Positions 1 through 6,689 of a DNA stretch of 8,390 nucleotides are shown here, piece after piece. Numbering within the stretch: position 1 is the stretch's first letter; each line of letters begins with the position of its first letter. The notes beneath the pieces were generated by a model. It had not been told where the DNA came from and searched no databases. It saw nothing but the letters and a program-made list of their open reading frames with translations. Origin of the DNA: Akkermansiaceae bacterium (GTDB lineage: Bacteria > Verrucomicrobiota > Verrucomicrobiia > Verrucomicrobiales > Akkermansiaceae); assembly GCA_023301645.1 (NCBI GenBank), contig JALZUH010000157.1:1-8390 (forward strand), read 5' to 3'. The position numbers and the translations under genes are program-made.

Positions 1-1650
1 GTCTAGTCCGCGCCAGTCGATATCATCATAGTGGGGCATCCAGCCAATGGGGGTCTCTCTGGCTGCAGCACGTCCTGTAGCTCGCTCGATAATCCAGCGA
101 AGTGGGCGCATATTTTCACTAAATCCTGGCCATAGCCAGTTACCTTCATCGTCTTTTCTAAACCAGTTAACGTTGAAGATACGGGGAGTCTCGACGAGAT
201 TGCGCTGCATGTTGATCCAGTGGCGGAAGTAGTCGCCCATGTGATAGCCACAGAATGGCAGCATGGCCATGGGGTCGCGGCGCATTTGCCCCATCGCTCC
301 TTCGGCTGCTGCGGTCGTTTCTGATCCAGTGGTGGCACCTAGGTAGACTCCGTGACCCCAGTTAAAGGCTTGGGTGACAAGCGGGACATCACTCATACGT
401 CTACCTCCAAAGATCATGGCGTGGAGTCGGACACCTTCTGGCTTTTCCCAGTCTTCATCGATGACAGGGCAGTTTGCAGCGGGGGCGGTGAAGCGGCTGT
501 TGGGGTGGGCGGCTGGGGTGTCACTGTCTGGAGTCCAGTCATTACCATGCCAGTCAATGAGGTGAGTAGGTGCCTGCTCGGTCATGCCCTCCCACCAGAT
601 GTCACCATCATCGGTCAGTGCGACATTGGTAAATATGGTGTCTTTGGCGCAAGATGCCATGGCGTTGGGGTTAGTGCTTTCTGAGGTGCCCGGGGCTACG
701 CCGAAGAATCCCGCTTCTGGATTGATAGCGTAGAGGCTGCCGTCTTCGCCTGGTTTGATCCATGCGATATCGTCACCTACGCAGGTTACCTTATAGCCGT
801 CCATAGCCTTGGGCGGGATGAGCATGGCGAAGTTGGTCTTGCCACAGGCGCTGGGGAAGGCAGCTGAGACGTAGGTTTTTTGGCCACTTGGTTCTTCCAC
901 GCCTAGGATGAGCATATGCTCGGCCATCCAGCCTTCGTCACGAGCGAGGGTGGATGCGATGCGAAGGGCTAGGCATTTTTTACCCAGTAGGGCATTACCG
1001 CCATAGCCCGAGCCGTAGGAGACGATAGTTCTCTCTTGGGGGAAGTGGACAATGTGTGTTTCATCAGGGTTACACGGCCATGCTACATCTTCGACACCTT
1101 CATTGAGCGGCTGTCCTACGGAGTGTAGGCAGGGGACAAAGAAACCGTCATGGCCGAGAGCTTCTAGCACAGGGGTGCCAATACGTGCCATAATTCGCAT
1201 ATTTACGACGACATATGGGGAGTCGGTGATTTCAACGCCTATTTTTGAAATAGGGCCACCAATAGGACCCATGCTAAAGGGGATGATATACATGGTTCTG
1301 CCATGCATCGAGCCCTTGAAGAGTTTTTTCATTTTGCGTCGCATGACACGCGGGTCTTCCCAGTTATTGGTGGGGCCGGCGTCTTCTTTGTTCTGCGAGC
1401 AGATATAGGTGCGTGACTCTACGCGAGCTACGTCACGGGGGTCAGAGCGGAAAAGGTAGCTATTGGCGCGTTTTTCTGCATTGAGCTTAGTGCACATATT
1501 CTTCGCACACATCATGTCGAAGAGGGCGTCAGCTTCGGATTGTGAACCATCGCACCAGTGCACGGACTGGGGGCTGCACATGGTGATCATTTTCTCTACC
1601 CATCTGAGTAATGCCTTGTGTGAGGTGTCTGCCGATTTTTGATGATTCAT
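1..1650 (-). CDS. pckG: Phosphoenolpyruvate carboxykinase (GTP), 3' end cut by window edge
   Basis: This cytosolic enzyme interconverts oxaloacetate plus GTP with phosphoenolpyruvate, CO2 and GDP, the entry step of gluconeogenesis. The frame is open from the ATG at 1650 to base 1, giving 550 residues and no stop. Comparison with the roughly 600-620-residue family suggests about 50 C-terminal residues are missing. Visible motifs, in order, are the PEP/oxaloacetate-binding SRT around Arg80; YGSGYGGNALLGKKC, with metal ligand Lys225; His245 in AEHMLILG; the P-loop FPSACGKTN with the mobile active-site Cys269 and Lys271/Thr272; VGDDIAW with metal ligand Asp294; FGGRR at 414-418; and NWFRKDDEGNWLWPGF, the aromatic guanine-binding region. 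These identify the GTP-dependent family, not the ATP-dependent one. The stretch TAAAEGAMG..RRDPMAMLPF is the usual bacterial form. The ATG at 1650 gives a normal N-terminus, but no Shine-Dalgarno sequence precedes it. The gene is transcribed divergently from the hydrolase at 1754. Family assignment is near certain. Confidence 0.97.
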   Translation of the reverse strand, partial: MNHQKSADTSHKALLRWVEKMITMCSPQSVHWCDGSQSEADALFDMMCAKNMCTKLNAEKRANSYLFRSDPRDVARVESRTYICSQNKEDAGPTNNWEDPRVMRRKMKKLFKGSMHGRTMYIIPFSMGPIGGPISKIGVEITDSPYVVVNMRIMARIGTPVLEALGHDGFFVPCLHSVGQPLNEGVEDVAWPCNPDETHIVHFPQERTIVSYGSGYGGNALLGKKCLALRIASTLARDEGWMAEHMLILGVEEPSGQKTYVSAAFPSACGKTNFAMLIPPKAMDGYKVTCVGDDIAWIKPGEDGSLYAINPEAGFFGVAPGTSESTNPNAMASCAKDTIFTNVALTDDGDIWWEGMTEQAPTHLIDWHGNDWTPDSDTPAAHPNSRFTAPAANCPVIDEDWEKPEGVRLHAMIFGGRRMSDVPLVTQAFNWGHGVYLGATTGSETTAAAEGAMGQMRRDPMAMLPFCGYHMGDYFRHWINMQRNLVETPRIFNVNWFRKDDEGNWLWPGFSENMRPLRWIIERATGRAAARETPIGWMPHYDDIDWRGLD

Positions 1651-1690
1651 AAGATTTAAACTACGCTCGGAATCCGTATTTTAACACTAA

Positions 1691-1739
1691 AATCCTAGAT
1701 ATATCTCGATAGATTGTGTTCATACGAGACTCTAGGATT
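1691..1739. repeat. 9-bp inverted repeat in divergent intergenic region, candidate operator
   Basis: AATCCTAGA at 1691-1699 is the exact reverse complement of TCTAGGATT at 1731-1739. A second inner pair, TCTCG at 1704-1708 and CGAGA at 1725-1729, is nested inside it and leaves a 16-base centre. The element lies in the 103-base gap (1651-1753) between the divergently transcribed pckG and hydrolase genes, so it could be an operator or part of both promoters. Each arm presents CTAGGATT reading outward, and TAGGAT resembles a -10 box, but no convincing -35 box sits at a suitable distance on either strand. The repeat is seen directly; the regulatory role is inferred. Confidence 0.4.
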
Positions 1740-1753
1740 GCACTGATACCTGA

Positions 1754-2359
1754 GTGCTAGATAATCAACGCATGATGACGACTCATCTCTATCCAGGCAT
1801 GGGTGCTAAAGGTAGTATGTATCCTGAGCCGTGGCGTAAGCTGGATTACGTTCAGATTCATGACTGGCCACGCTGGCATGGCGAGAGCTCCATTGCAGAG
1901 ATTGCACGCCGATTAATTGATGAGCACGAAATCATGGCTGGTGATCGTGTCATTGGCACTTCGCTCGGCGGTGTTGTTGGCTGTGAGGTGGCCAATATGA
2001 TTGAACTAGAGGAGCTTGTTTTGGTGGGTGGAGCGATTTGTCCCAGTGAGATTAATAGCTTACTGAAGCTACTGCACCCGCTAGTGGATGTGACACCGAT
2101 TCATTGGCTGCAGTTTTCTTCCGGAAAAATACCTCATGAGCTCTCGGCGATGTTTTCGGACTCAGACCCAGACTTTATGAGGCATATGTGTAAGGCGATC
2201 TTCAGCTGGGAGGGGCTGCGTTCAGAAGTGCCCTTAACTCGTATCCATGGGCGTAAGGACTGTGTGATATCACCTCCCGAGGATGTGGATGTGCTCATCG
2301 ATGGAGGTCATCTCATCGCTATGACTCATGCCGATGAGGTTCTCGCTCATATTCTCTAA
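1754..2359 (+). CDS. Small alpha/beta hydrolase-fold protein, substrate unknown
   Basis: This is a compact 201-residue protein with alpha/beta hydrolase signatures. There is an N-terminal HLYPGMGAKGSMY segment, likely the oxyanion-hole loop. The nucleophile elbow GTSLGG places the probable catalytic serine at Ser70, followed by a small-residue helix. Asp169 in HGRKDCVI is the likely acid, and His186 in DGGHLIAMTHADEV is the likely catalytic histidine. The order and spacing are right for a working triad. It is shorter than typical family members (about 250-300 residues), so the lid or cap between strand 6 and the acid is small. No signal peptide or membrane segment is visible, which suggests a cytosolic enzyme. 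The start is uncertain: the GTG at 1754 gives the longest frame, but the ATGs at 1772 or 1775 give an N-terminus closer to the conserved fold. Neither start has a Shine-Dalgarno sequence. Esterase, thioesterase or another hydrolase activity cannot be distinguished from sequence. Confidence 0.85.
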   Translation: MLDNQRMMTTHLYPGMGAKGSMYPEPWRKLDYVQIHDWPRWHGESSIAEIARRLIDEHEIMAGDRVIGTSLGGVVGCEVANMIELEELVLVGGAICPSEINSLLKLLHPLVDVTPIHWLQFSSGKIPHELSAMFSDSDPDFMRHMCKAIFSWEGLRSEVPLTRIHGRKDCVISPPEDVDVLIDGGHLIAMTHADEVLAHIL

Positions 2360-2362
2360 TGA

Positions 2363-3895
2363 CTACTGATGGGATAGGGCTGGTATGCCACGCTTGAGTA
2401 GTTCTTGGTCAACGGTGTCACTTGTAGTGGCGTCGAGATAGATCGTTTCAGGGGTGCCGTCTTTGATGCTGATGGTGTGAAGCCCGTCTTGATCAGGTGT
2501 TTTGAAGGCGTTGATCAGTGATGGGATGTCGGCAATGGTTTCGCCATTCACGCTGGTAATGATGTAGTTTCGTAATGATTCGTAGCCTGTGGTGGCAGGG
2601 GTGGGAATAGTTGCTGTGAGGAGGACTATTTTGTTGCGCCCTTCTTGGTAGTCTTCTTGTGAGGCGATGATGTCTACGAGGTCGAGTGGTGCCTTGCTCT
2701 CCCAGTCAGTGCCGAATGCCCTGAGGTAGGAGTAGGTGAGCTCTTGGAAGATGAAACCTCCTTTGACGAGGTAGCGTGGTGCCTGCTCGTAGGTGTTAGC
2801 TGGCACTAGCTTCTCAATGGGGCGTGTCAGGGTGGTGTTAATGACGTGCTCTTTGCCGTCGCGGAGGATGGTGAGGTCGAGCGCGCTATTGTTCTCTTGG
2901 TTGCCGCGGATGAGGTGGCTCCAGTAGAGTTTGCCGTAGTTATCATCAGTGTAGTAGCCACGTCGGCCGATGTCGTATTTGCCAATTTTTGTGATGACGT
3001 CACCTTCTTCGATACCAGCATTTTCTGCGGCACTTCCTTTGGCAATTTTACTGACGTAGAGTCCTCCGAGCTCATCAGGTATCTTTAGCCACTCTCTGAA
3101 GCCGGGGTCGACGGTGAAGTGAATGGCAACGCCTAGTGAGGGGAATCCTTCGTATTGTCCGTCTTCTGCATCTTTGAGGAATGCTGAGATGATCTCAGGT
3201 GCGGTGATGTCGAGAATCTGGTCGCTTTTGTCATAGCTGGTGAGTAGACCTGTGAGCTTCCCTTGGTGGATGGCTGGTAGGCTGTAGCTATTGGAGGCAC
3301 TTTGCATCGATGCTTTTGACTGGTAGGTGAGGAAGTAGTGACCAGCGGAGAAGCTTGATATGATGTCGACGGTTCGAATGACCGATGAGGTGACAAGAGG
3401 CATACCACTATCTTCGAGTTGAATAATATCTAGGGTGTCACCTATGGCGAGGGGTTTGCTGATCTCCATGGCTTGGAGGTCTTTGAAGAAATCAGTGGCA
3501 TTGTCACTGGTGGCTTCATCAGCTTCGAGGATGGCGAGGTTTGCCTCGTAGTCGATGGCGGTGACCTTGGCAGGGATACTGTGTGTGCTGTCTGCATTTT
3601 CTAGCTCGATGTAGGTGGCATTAGTCACCATGGCAGCGGTGGTGAGGATGCGCTGGTCGCTGAGGACAGCTCCTAGGGCGCTTCGACTAGAGGATGCTTG
3701 CTTATTCCATGGCTGTGACGGGCTCCAATTCTGGCTGGTGGAGTTAATGCGGATGACCGAGGAGATGGGTGACTGTGTGGATGTAGTCGGACTGGTGCTT
3801 GTGGTCTGACTGTCCTGACTTTCTGTGCAGCTAGTAAGGCTCGTGGCAATGAGTGCGAGTGTGCAGAATGGGATGCTTAGAAGGGCGGATTTCAT
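2363..3895 (-). CDS. Deg/HtrA-like PDZ lipoprotein with destroyed catalytic triad (pseudoprotease)
   Basis: This 510-residue protein has a lipoprotein signal peptide with lipobox LTSC and lipid-attachment Cys23. A Ser/Thr/Gln-rich linker (about 24-45) follows. Next come a degenerate trypsin-like domain (about 46-245), a PDZ domain (about 255-358, with GLYVSKIAKGSAAENAGIEEGDVI) and a second PDZ-like domain (about 373-490, with RYLVKGGFIFQELTYSYL and a VNG motif). The last resembles the C-terminal PDZ of plant Deg2/Deg9 proteases. Aligned by eye with the neighbouring active paralogue, catalytic His becomes Ala88 (ILTTAAMVTNA), Asp becomes Asn119 (DYEANLAIL) and Ser becomes Tyr204 (SNSYSLPAI). 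The oxyanion glycine is lost too. Protease activity is therefore not expected, while the peptide-binding PDZ modules look preserved. Residue 24 is Thr, not Asp, which would suggest the outer membrane if Lol sorting follows the E. coli rule. The gene starts 54 bases after the stop codon of the protease gene, so an operon is likely. It could tether, scaffold or regulate the active protease, or act as a chaperone; this is inferred. Confidence 0.9.
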   Translation of the reverse strand: MKSALLSIPFCTLALIATSLTSCTESQDSQTTSTSPTTSTQSPISSVIRINSTSQNWSPSQPWNKQASSSRSALGAVLSDQRILTTAAMVTNATYIELENADSTHSIPAKVTAIDYEANLAILEADEATSDNATDFFKDLQAMEISKPLAIGDTLDIIQLEDSGMPLVTSSVIRTVDIISSFSAGHYFLTYQSKASMQSASNSYSLPAIHQGKLTGLLTSYDKSDQILDITAPEIISAFLKDAEDGQYEGFPSLGVAIHFTVDPGFREWLKIPDELGGLYVSKIAKGSAAENAGIEEGDVITKIGKYDIGRRGYYTDDNYGKLYWSHLIRGNQENNSALDLTILRDGKEHVINTTLTRPIEKLVPANTYEQAPRYLVKGGFIFQELTYSYLRAFGTDWESKAPLDLVDIIASQEDYQEGRNKIVLLTATIPTPATTGYESLRNYIITSVNGETIADIPSLINAFKTPDQDGLHTISIKDGTPETIYLDATTSDTVDQELLKRGIPALSHQ

Positions 3896-3919
3896 GAGAG
3901 GAAAGATGAGAGTAGTTGT

Positions 3920-3958
3920 GAAAAATAGGGTGAAGATGCTAGGTCGATGCTATTTTTC
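3920..3958 (-). repeat. AT-rich inverted repeat spanning the protease stop codon, possible attenuator or processing hairpin
   Basis: GAAAAATAG at 3920-3928 is the exact reverse complement of CTATTTTTC at 3950-3958, with a 21-base loop. The element overlaps the last codons and TAG stop of the Deg protease and covers much of the 54-base gap before the pseudoprotease gene. In the minus-strand transcript the downstream arm is U-rich, so it could cause partial termination or mark an RNA processing point that sets the ratio of the two proteins. The stem is AT-rich and weak, so a chance repeat remains possible. Confidence 0.3.
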
Positions 3959-5485
3959 TAAATAGTAGGGAGCACTGATTCCGTAGCGGGCTTCTGTGCG
4001 AGCACTTGCAGTGGCAGCTTTGTCACCTGGGATGACGATCGGGCGTTGATTACCCTCACATCGAATGACGAAGAAGTCGGGGGTTTCTTCTGGGTGAAGG
4101 AGCTCGTGGGCTTGCTGCAGTGAGCTGATTTTCTCACCATTGATGGACTCGATGACCGATCCTGTGAAGTCACCAATATAGGTGTTTACAGGGTCGTTGA
4201 GTATGCGGGTGAGGATGACGAGGTCTTCGCGTTCTTTAAACAGGGCGTCACGGACGTAGTTGGCGTAGAGTTTGCGCACGCGGGTGTTTTGGAATTTCTG
4301 AGCGGCGTAGAGATTGCGGCTCAGTGGCTGGAAGACAAGGCCTGCAAAGGTGGTGTAGCGTGGCTTGGTTTCATACTGAACGGTGTGAATCTTTGCGTGG
4401 GGGAATGGCTTTAGCGTGCAAGTTTTATCCATGGCTTGACCGCCGCGAATGAGACTTAGCTCAATGCTATCACCCGAGAACTTGCGTTCAACAATTTCGT
4501 TCATGCTGATCTTTTCCCCATCGATGAGAATTTTGCCAGCAGCATCAACTGTGTTGCCATTGATGGCGGTGATGATGTCATTGATTTCTAATACTCCGTC
4601 ACAGGGACTTTCTGGTATGATCCTTGCGACGAGGACTCCGGGTGCATTAGGTGCTAGGCCGAATTTCTTCCGCATGGCTGGATTAAACATGGGGAATTCA
4701 TTCATCCCGATATCGACGTATTTGTCATAGGTGCCGTCTTTGATGTCAGTGAGAAATCGGTTAATGACAGGTGGCGGGATCATGTAGCCGGTGTTGTCGG
4801 CTGAGCGAAGACCTTGGAACGCCACGCCTACAACCTTGCCGTCCTGTAGCACAGGGCCTCCTGAGTTTCCGGGGTTAATGGCAGCATCTATTTGAACACT
4901 GAGGTGCTGGTCGAGTAGCGAGTGGCTGTAGGTGCTGAAGTCGATACGAGAGACAACTCCGCGGGTAACTGAGATGCGATTCCCCCCGACAGGGTATCCG
5001 ATGACGCGCACTTGGCTCTCTAGCTTCGGAACATCGCCGATGGCAAGGTGTTTGAGCCCTTCGAAGTAGGAGAAGTCATCGACCTGAAGTAATGCTAAGT
5101 CACAGTCGTGGGCGATGTGTAGGATCTTGGCGGGGTGCTTCTGCGGTGATCCGTGAATGGTGATGAGTAGGCGCTGGGCATTAGAAACTACGTGAGCATT
5201 GGTGAGGAATAAATTAGGACCAATAAGAAAGCCTGTTCCTGTGCCTCCGCTAAATCCGCCGGCTTTCCATGGCTCGCTGAAATTGGGTGTCTGAGTGGCG
5301 GCTTCGATCCTGACAATGGACTGATAGATATTAGCGCTTTCTGCTGCTTGCTGTGGAGTTGGAACGTTAGCTTCGGGGGCAGCTGAGCTGGTGTGGGGAA
5401 GGCTCACTACTAGGCTGACAATAAAGGCTGCAATAGCCGATGATGGCGCTGGGTTCTGTCGTTTGAGACGTGAAAAATGATGCAT
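3950..5485 (-). CDS. Secreted Deg/HtrA-family serine protease with two PDZ domains
   Basis: This envelope serine protease would degrade or refold damaged proteins outside the cytoplasm. The 511 residues start with a basic N-terminus (RLKRQ) and a hydrophobic core (about 17-30), ending in a plausible signal peptidase I site after HTSSAA. The trypsin-like domain (about 50-250) carries a complete triad: His98 in LTNAHVV, Asp129 in HDCDLALL and Ser208 in INPGNSGGP. The loop GYPVGGNRISVTRGVVSRID is characteristic of the Deg2/Deg9-type branch, not of classic DegP. PDZ1 spans about 258-358 and a divergent PDZ about 375-487 (RYTTFAGLVFQPLSRNLY, then VIESINGEKISSLQQA). Upstream lies an AT-rich 113-base divergent region; downstream, 54 bases away, is the inactive lipoprotein paralogue. 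The two products have nearly equal length and the same domain order, pointing to tandem duplication. No Shine-Dalgarno sequence precedes the ATG. The family is secure; the substrate is unknown, and I give no gene symbol because it is not a clear degP, degQ or degS orthologue. Confidence 0.95.
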   Translation of the reverse strand: MHHFSRLKRQNPAPSSAIAAFIVSLVVSLPHTSSAAPEANVPTPQQAAESANIYQSIVRIEAATQTPNFSEPWKAGGFSGGTGTGFLIGPNLFLTNAHVVSNAQRLLITIHGSPQKHPAKILHIAHDCDLALLQVDDFSYFEGLKHLAIGDVPKLESQVRVIGYPVGGNRISVTRGVVSRIDFSTYSHSLLDQHLSVQIDAAINPGNSGGPVLQDGKVVGVAFQGLRSADNTGYMIPPPVINRFLTDIKDGTYDKYVDIGMNEFPMFNPAMRKKFGLAPNAPGVLVARIIPESPCDGVLEINDIITAINGNTVDAAGKILIDGEKISMNEIVERKFSGDSIELSLIRGGQAMDKTCTLKPFPHAKIHTVQYETKPRYTTFAGLVFQPLSRNLYAAQKFQNTRVRKLYANYVRDALFKEREDLVILTRILNDPVNTYIGDFTGSVIESINGEKISSLQQAHELLHPEETPDFFVIRCEGNQRPIVIPGDKAATASARTEARYGISAPYYLEK

Positions 5486-5598
5486 TTGAAAGGTAATTTA
5501 AGTCTCTTTGCTAGTAATGAAAGCGATAATGTGAATTAGTTTTTATTTTTTGATTTTGAGGGTTCAATTATTTATTTTTAGCGTCTAGTCTTTATGAT
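5486..5598. promoter_or_regulatory. AT-rich divergent promoter region between Deg protease and GT9 genes
   Basis: These 113 bases separate two divergently oriented genes and must hold promoters for both if neither is transcribed from further away. The part at about 5531-5580 is strongly AT-rich with T runs, unlike the surrounding coding sequence. Weak candidates are TTCACA (5535-5530) with TAGCAA (5513-5508) at 16 bases for the minus strand, and TTGATT (5550-5555) with TATTTT (5573-5578) at 17 bases for the plus strand. Neither is a good match to a sigma-70 consensus, so only the region is proposed, not an exact promoter. Confidence 0.4.
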
Positions 5599-6678
5599 AT
5601 GTCGAAACTGCCTGAAGCTGTGCCATGCCCAGATAAACCACTCTTGCACCTGCGTGGTGGTTACCTTTGTGTTGCAGCTCCTTTGGAGTTTTCAGAGGCT
5701 TGTTTCTTTGCTCCTGCAGTGAGAGCACTGCGTCATATACGTTCGAATACGACACTCTTTGTCGTGTGCCCAGTGTCACAAGTAGCCCTGTGGCAGATGA
5801 TGCCTGAGCTTGACGGTGTGATCGCGTATCCAGATAACGCCTCAGCTTTTGAAATAGCTCGATTAATTAAAGCCGAGGATACGAACTTTGAGTCGAGTAT
5901 GGCTTGGGAGGCTTCTAATGCGGCTAAGGCATTTAAGCGGGCGGGTATTTTCCAGCGTCTTGGATATCCTGCTGCTGGTTTGGTGAGGTATTTGACCGAT
6001 GAGGTGGATGTAGTGCCTAAGATTGGTCCTATCGAGCACCGTGTTAGGTTCTATTTGGATCTGGTGAATCGCTTGTGCGATAACGCCTATGTGCCTGAGG
6101 CTTTTAGAACTCCAGCGCTTCCTGAGAGAGCGGGGAGTTTACGAGTTATTCTTTCCCCTGATTCTTCTTATGGAGCTTCTCATCAGTGGCCTTTGGAGCG
6201 CTTCAGTGAGGCTATCAAGGTGGTGGATGCGCGTCATGAGGGCATTGAGTGGCTAATCATGCCTGATGTAGCTGCTTCTGCTAGTTATGATAAAAAGTCT
6301 CTTGTTCGCTGTGGTGAGCTACTTGCGATGCTGCAGGCGGCGTCACCTGCTGCTTCGGTGCAGATGGTCGAGGCAGGTGGACTGGCGGGTTCTATTGAGA
6401 CTCTTAGGCAGGGAAGTGCTTTACTTGCCTGTGATGGTAATCTTGCTCATTTGGCAGCTCACTTGGGGTTGCCTGCGGTTGTGATTTTTGGCCCTAATGA
6501 GGCTGGGTGGAAGCGCCCGCTGGGCAAGCAGAGTGTGGTGCTACGAGAGCACGTGGCGTGTAGTCCCTGCTACAGTAGTAAGTGCGCTCTTGATCACCGC
6601 TGCCAGACGGAAATCACCGTGGCACAGGTGGTCGATAAGCTTGAGGATAGCTTAGATCTTAAGCTGAGCTTTTGGTAG
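5599..6678 (+). CDS. Glycosyltransferase family 9 (heptosyltransferase-like) protein
   Basis: This 359-residue protein resembles ADP-heptose:LPS heptosyltransferases (WaaC/WaaF/WaaQ type), which add heptose to lipopolysaccharide core on the cytoplasmic face of the inner membrane. The GT-B layout is visible. The N-terminal domain has CVAAPLEFSEACFFAPAVRAL, matching the family's GD..ΦΦ.P.Φ..L motif region. The C-terminal domain opens with VILSPDSSYGASHQWPLERF (185-202), the nucleotide-sugar site. The family signature follows as ACDGNLAHLAAHLGLPAVVIFGPNEAGW (277-304). A Cys-rich tail C-x2-C-x4-C-x5-C (Cys321, 324, 329, 335) matches the CSPC...C..H.C pattern seen in many WaaF-like proteins. At the position of the usual catalytic Asp (Gly-Asp) this protein has Ser-Glu (Glu33), by eye alignment. 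There is no signal peptide or membrane segment. The gene stands alone and converges with the DUF4340 gene 11 bases downstream. The donor sugar could be heptose or another nucleotide sugar. No Shine-Dalgarno sequence is present, and TATGAT abuts the ATG. Confidence 0.87.
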   Translation: MSKLPEAVPCPDKPLLHLRGGYLCVAAPLEFSEACFFAPAVRALRHIRSNTTLFVVCPVSQVALWQMMPELDGVIAYPDNASAFEIARLIKAEDTNFESSMAWEASNAAKAFKRAGIFQRLGYPAAGLVRYLTDEVDVVPKIGPIEHRVRFYLDLVNRLCDNAYVPEAFRTPALPERAGSLRVILSPDSSYGASHQWPLERFSEAIKVVDARHEGIEWLIMPDVAASASYDKKSLVRCGELLAMLQAASPAASVQMVEAGGLAGSIETLRQGSALLACDGNLAHLAAHLGLPAVVIFGPNEAGWKRPLGKQSVVLREHVACSPCYSSKCALDHRCQTEITVAQVVDKLEDSLDLKLSFW

Positions 6679-6689
6679 GGGGCTATTGG

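Noticed and set aside
3..1408. Several open frames of 60-118 codons on both strands at the left end
   Set aside because: They lie in other frames of the pckG coding region, which is unbroken for 550 codons and carries all family motifs.
2827..3809. Open frames on both strands within the pseudoprotease gene
   Set aside because: Low-complexity translations (Ser/Thr- or Val/Ala-rich) overlapping a clear PDZ lipoprotein gene; shadows of its codon use.
2363..3895. The triad-less Deg paralogue as a decaying pseudogene
   Set aside because: The frame is intact over 510 codons with signal peptide, lipobox and both PDZ domains preserved, which does not look like decay.
6649..6665. AGCTTA / TAAGCT hairpin near the end of the GT9 gene as a terminator
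   Set aside because: The stem is only six mostly AT pairs, lies inside the coding region before the stop and is followed by GAGCTTTT without a full T tract.
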